A DNA stretch of 64,000 nucleotides, from positions 62,001 through 126,000 of the forward strand of contig MEPB01000038.1 of NCBI GenBank assembly GCA_001769385.1, given 5' to 3'. Shown here in pieces: positions 62,732 through 64,000 of this stretch. How positions within the stretch are numbered: position 1 is the stretch's first letter; each line of letters starts with the position of its first letter. Source of the stretch: Bacteroidetes bacterium RIFCSPLOWO2_12_FULL_35_15 (GTDB lineage: Bacteria; Bacteroidota; Bacteroidia; 2-12-FULL-35-15). Below the pieces are notes generated by a model, which was given only the letters and a program-made list of their open reading frames with translations, was not told where the DNA came from and did no database searches. Both the position numbers and the translations under genes were made by a program.

Positions 62732-62837
62732 ATTGGGTTTTGGAAAACTAACCTCTGCGGTACATTCTTTAATAAAAAGCCGCAAATTGTCAACGATAAA
62801 TAAAACACCTTTGGTGTAAGAAATTTTAAAATTTAGA

Positions 62838-62845
62838 TACCTTTG
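62838..62845 (+). promoter_or_regulatory. -7 element TACCTTTG of mqnB
   Basis: A perfect TAnnTTTG whose end is 6 bases before the ATG at 62852, indicating a leaderless or nearly leaderless mRNA. A TTTG at 62810-62813 is 24 bases upstream, slightly long for a -33 element. Confidence 0.5.
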
Positions 62846-62851
62846 TACTCT

Positions 62852-63508
62852 ATGAAAATTCTGATCGTAGCCGCTACAAAATTCGAAATTGAGCCATTGA
62901 TTCATCAAATGGAAAATACACAGCATTTGAACGAGAAATTAATTTCATGTGCCTACAAAAAACTAGAGATCGATTTTTTGATCCCCGGTGTCGGAATGGT
63001 TGCAACAGCATATTATTGCGGAAAAATAATAAACGATTCTTATGATCTTGCTTTGAATGTTGGAATTTGCGGAAGCTTTAATACTAATCTCGAAATAGGT
63101 GCTGTTGTGAACATTATACAAGATCATTTTTCGGAATTAGGTGTAGAAGATGGGCAGCAGTTTTTAACTTCTAAGGAAATTGGTTTGGATGCGAAAATTG
63201 AAATGTACAATGAAACTATTATTAGCAATAATAAATTGGATGAGATTCCCAAAGTTTGCGGAATAACTGTTAATACGGTTCATGGAAATGAAAAAAGTAT
63301 TGAAAAAGTGTTCGGTAAATTTCATCCGAATACCGAAAGTATGGAAGGTGCTGCTTTTATGTTTGTTTGTGAAAACGAAGGAATCCCTTATGCCCAAATA
63401 CGCGGAGTTTCAAATTTTGTTGAAAAAAGAAATAAAGAAAATTGGAATATTCCTTTGGCAATTGAAAATGTGAGTAAAAAAGTTTTTGAAATTTTAAATG
63501 AGTTTTAA
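62852..63508 (+). CDS. mqnB: Futalosine hydrolase
   Basis: Removes adenine (or hypoxanthine) from aminofutalosine/futalosine in the futalosine route to menaquinone. The 218-residue protein has the nucleoside phosphorylase-like fold: KILIVAATKFEIEPL, GVGMVATAYYCGKII, LALNVGICGSFN and the C-terminal ESMEGAAFMFVCENEGIPYAQIRGVSNFVEKRN, with the family glutamates in MEGAA. I start it at the ATG at 62852 because upstream codons lie in the promoter. mqnD follows on the same strand, supporting this assignment over a general MTA/SAH nucleosidase. Confidence 0.9.
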   Translation: MKILIVAATKFEIEPLIHQMENTQHLNEKLISCAYKKLEIDFLIPGVGMVATAYYCGKIINDSYDLALNVGICGSFNTNLEIGAVVNIIQDHFSELGVEDGQQFLTSKEIGLDAKIEMYNETIISNNKLDEIPKVCGITVNTVHGNEKSIEKVFGKFHPNTESMEGAAFMFVCENEGIPYAQIRGVSNFVEKRNKENWNIPLAIENVSKKVFEILNEF

Positions 63509-63509
63509 C

Positions 63510-63534
63510 CACCCTCTCCGAATGAGATGGAGAA
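63510..63534. repeat. CCACCCTCTCC-type dispersed repeat fragment
   Basis: CCACCCTCTCCGAATGAGAT then GGAGA follows the mqnB stop directly. It is a degenerate copy of the palindrome also found at 18500-18544 and inside hutU. Confidence 0.45.
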
Positions 63535-63555
63535 ATTAATGGGTCGCAAGAACAA

Positions 63556-63596
63556 CAAATAAACTAATGAACCAATTAACTAATAAACTAACAATA
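63556..63596 (+). repeat. G-poor AACCAATTAAC-type tract at mqnD start
   Basis: AAACTAATGAACCAATTAAC then TAATAAACTAAC overlaps the ATG at 63567 and supplies the first residues (NQLTNK) of MqnD. Same class of tract as before alaS and folE. Confidence 0.45.
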
Positions 63597-64000
63597 GGTT
63601 TCAGCCCGTGTCCGAACGATTGTTTTATTTTTGATGCACTCATTCATAATAAAATTGACACCGAAGGGTTGCAGTTTGAAGTAGTGATGGAAGATGTGGA
63701 AGCATTGAATCAAAAAGCTTTTCGAGGCGAATTGGATATTACAAAATTGAGTTATCATGGCTATGCCTATTTAACTAAACTATATCAGTTATTAGATGCT
63801 GGCAGCGCTTTAGGTAATAATTGCGGACCTTTATTGATTTCGAAAAGCAACGACATCCCATATCTCACAACTCACATCTCAGATCTCAAGATTGCAATTC
63901 CCGGGAAATACACAACTGCAAATTTTCTTTTGTCATTGGCGTTTCCGGAAGCAAAAAATAAAATTGAACATTTGTTTTCTGATATTGAAGAGGCTGTATT
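63567..64000 (+). CDS. mqnD: 1,4-dihydroxy-6-naphthoate synthase, 5' part (cut by window end)
   Basis: The final futalosine-branch enzyme that converts cyclic dehypoxanthine futalosine to 1,4-dihydroxy-6-naphthoate. Only about 144 residues are inside the window. The N-terminus has LTIGFSPCPNDCFIFDALIHNKID, then MEDVEALNQKAFRGELDITKLSYHGYAYL and IAIPGKYTTANFLLSLAFPEA, all strong landmarks of MqnD. The active-site histidine region lies in KLSYHGYAY. Residues about 97-108 (PYLTTHISDLK) come from a TCTCACAACTCACATCTCAG low-complexity tract that looks inserted. It follows mqnB after 58 bases. The reading frame is open to the edge. Confidence 0.9.
   Translation, partial: MNQLTNKLTIGFSPCPNDCFIFDALIHNKIDTEGLQFEVVMEDVEALNQKAFRGELDITKLSYHGYAYLTKLYQLLDAGSALGNNCGPLLISKSNDIPYLTTHISDLKIAIPGKYTTANFLLSLAFPEAKNKIEHLFSDIEEAV

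Overview
The window is a 64 kb chromosomal segment of an AT-rich Bacteroidota (Bacteroidetes) bacterium. The evidence is two secreted proteins with type IX secretion (T9SS) C-terminal sorting domains, promoters of the Bacteroidetes form TTTG-N17-21-TAnnTTTG, many small lipoproteins, an SpmA-SpmB fusion, and futalosine-pathway menaquinone genes (mqnB, mqnD). I cannot place it below phylum. I found no rRNA, tRNA, CRISPR array, complete insertion sequence or prophage.

Layout. 1-4.5 kb: methyltransferase, ZIP metal transporter, a divergent pair of peroxiredoxins sharing one palindrome, and an OmpH/Skp chaperone. 4.5-5.2 kb: gene-free, nested inverted repeats (MITE-like). 5.2-18.4 kb: alaS, M23 peptidase, amino-acid permease, lipoprotein, serine hydrolase, MerR regulator, then two secreted proteins ahead of a large ABCG-type transporter. 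18.9-26.3 kb: a 2476-residue T9SS cell-surface protein. 26.5-27.3 kb: double OmpA-domain protein. 27.9-35.8 kb: a kaiC-kaiB cluster with a tail-anchored protein, a response regulator, a four-PAS hybrid histidine kinase and an HPt protein. 36-39.4 kb: a single large HNH nuclease/P-loop NTPase/helical-repeat protein that looks like a STAND-type defence protein. 39.7-49.1 kb: peptide transporter, citrate synthase, enolase, SpmAB, glycosyltransferase, glucosaminidase-LysM, PLP enzyme and a DUF5522 protein. 49.2-52.9 kb: urocanate hydratase and two secreted proteins. 53.5-57.7 kb: a general-stress-like island (YciE/DUF892, CsbD-like, lipoproteins, SDR) carrying two decayed genes. 57.9-64 kb: outer-membrane protein, fabD, T9SS protein, Bax-inhibitor-1 protein, folE with a PTPS homologue, mqnB and the start of mqnD (cut by the window edge).

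Working together. The most notable unit is the Kai locus. KaiC (double ATPase with Ser-Ser at the clock phosphosite positions) and KaiB are divergent from a response regulator, hybrid kinase and HPt, which could form a complete timing or redox-to-phosphorelay circuit without KaiA. An FNR/CRP-like palindrome (ATGAT-N4-ATCAT) lies midway between the two peroxiredoxin promoters, and a second copy sits at the same distance from the kai-locus response regulator promoter. This hints at one shared regulator. The HNH-NTPase gene is flanked by unusual short repeats and stands alone, as expected of an acquired defence gene.

The segment is rich in small dispersed repeats. Two MITE-like elements have GAG(C/T)CTGTT ends, and another element has TACCAATTG ends. 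Copies of a CCCTCTCC/GGAGAGGG palindrome occur too, one of them in frame inside hutU. Low-complexity tracts also occur inside alaS and mqnD and just upstream of three start codons.
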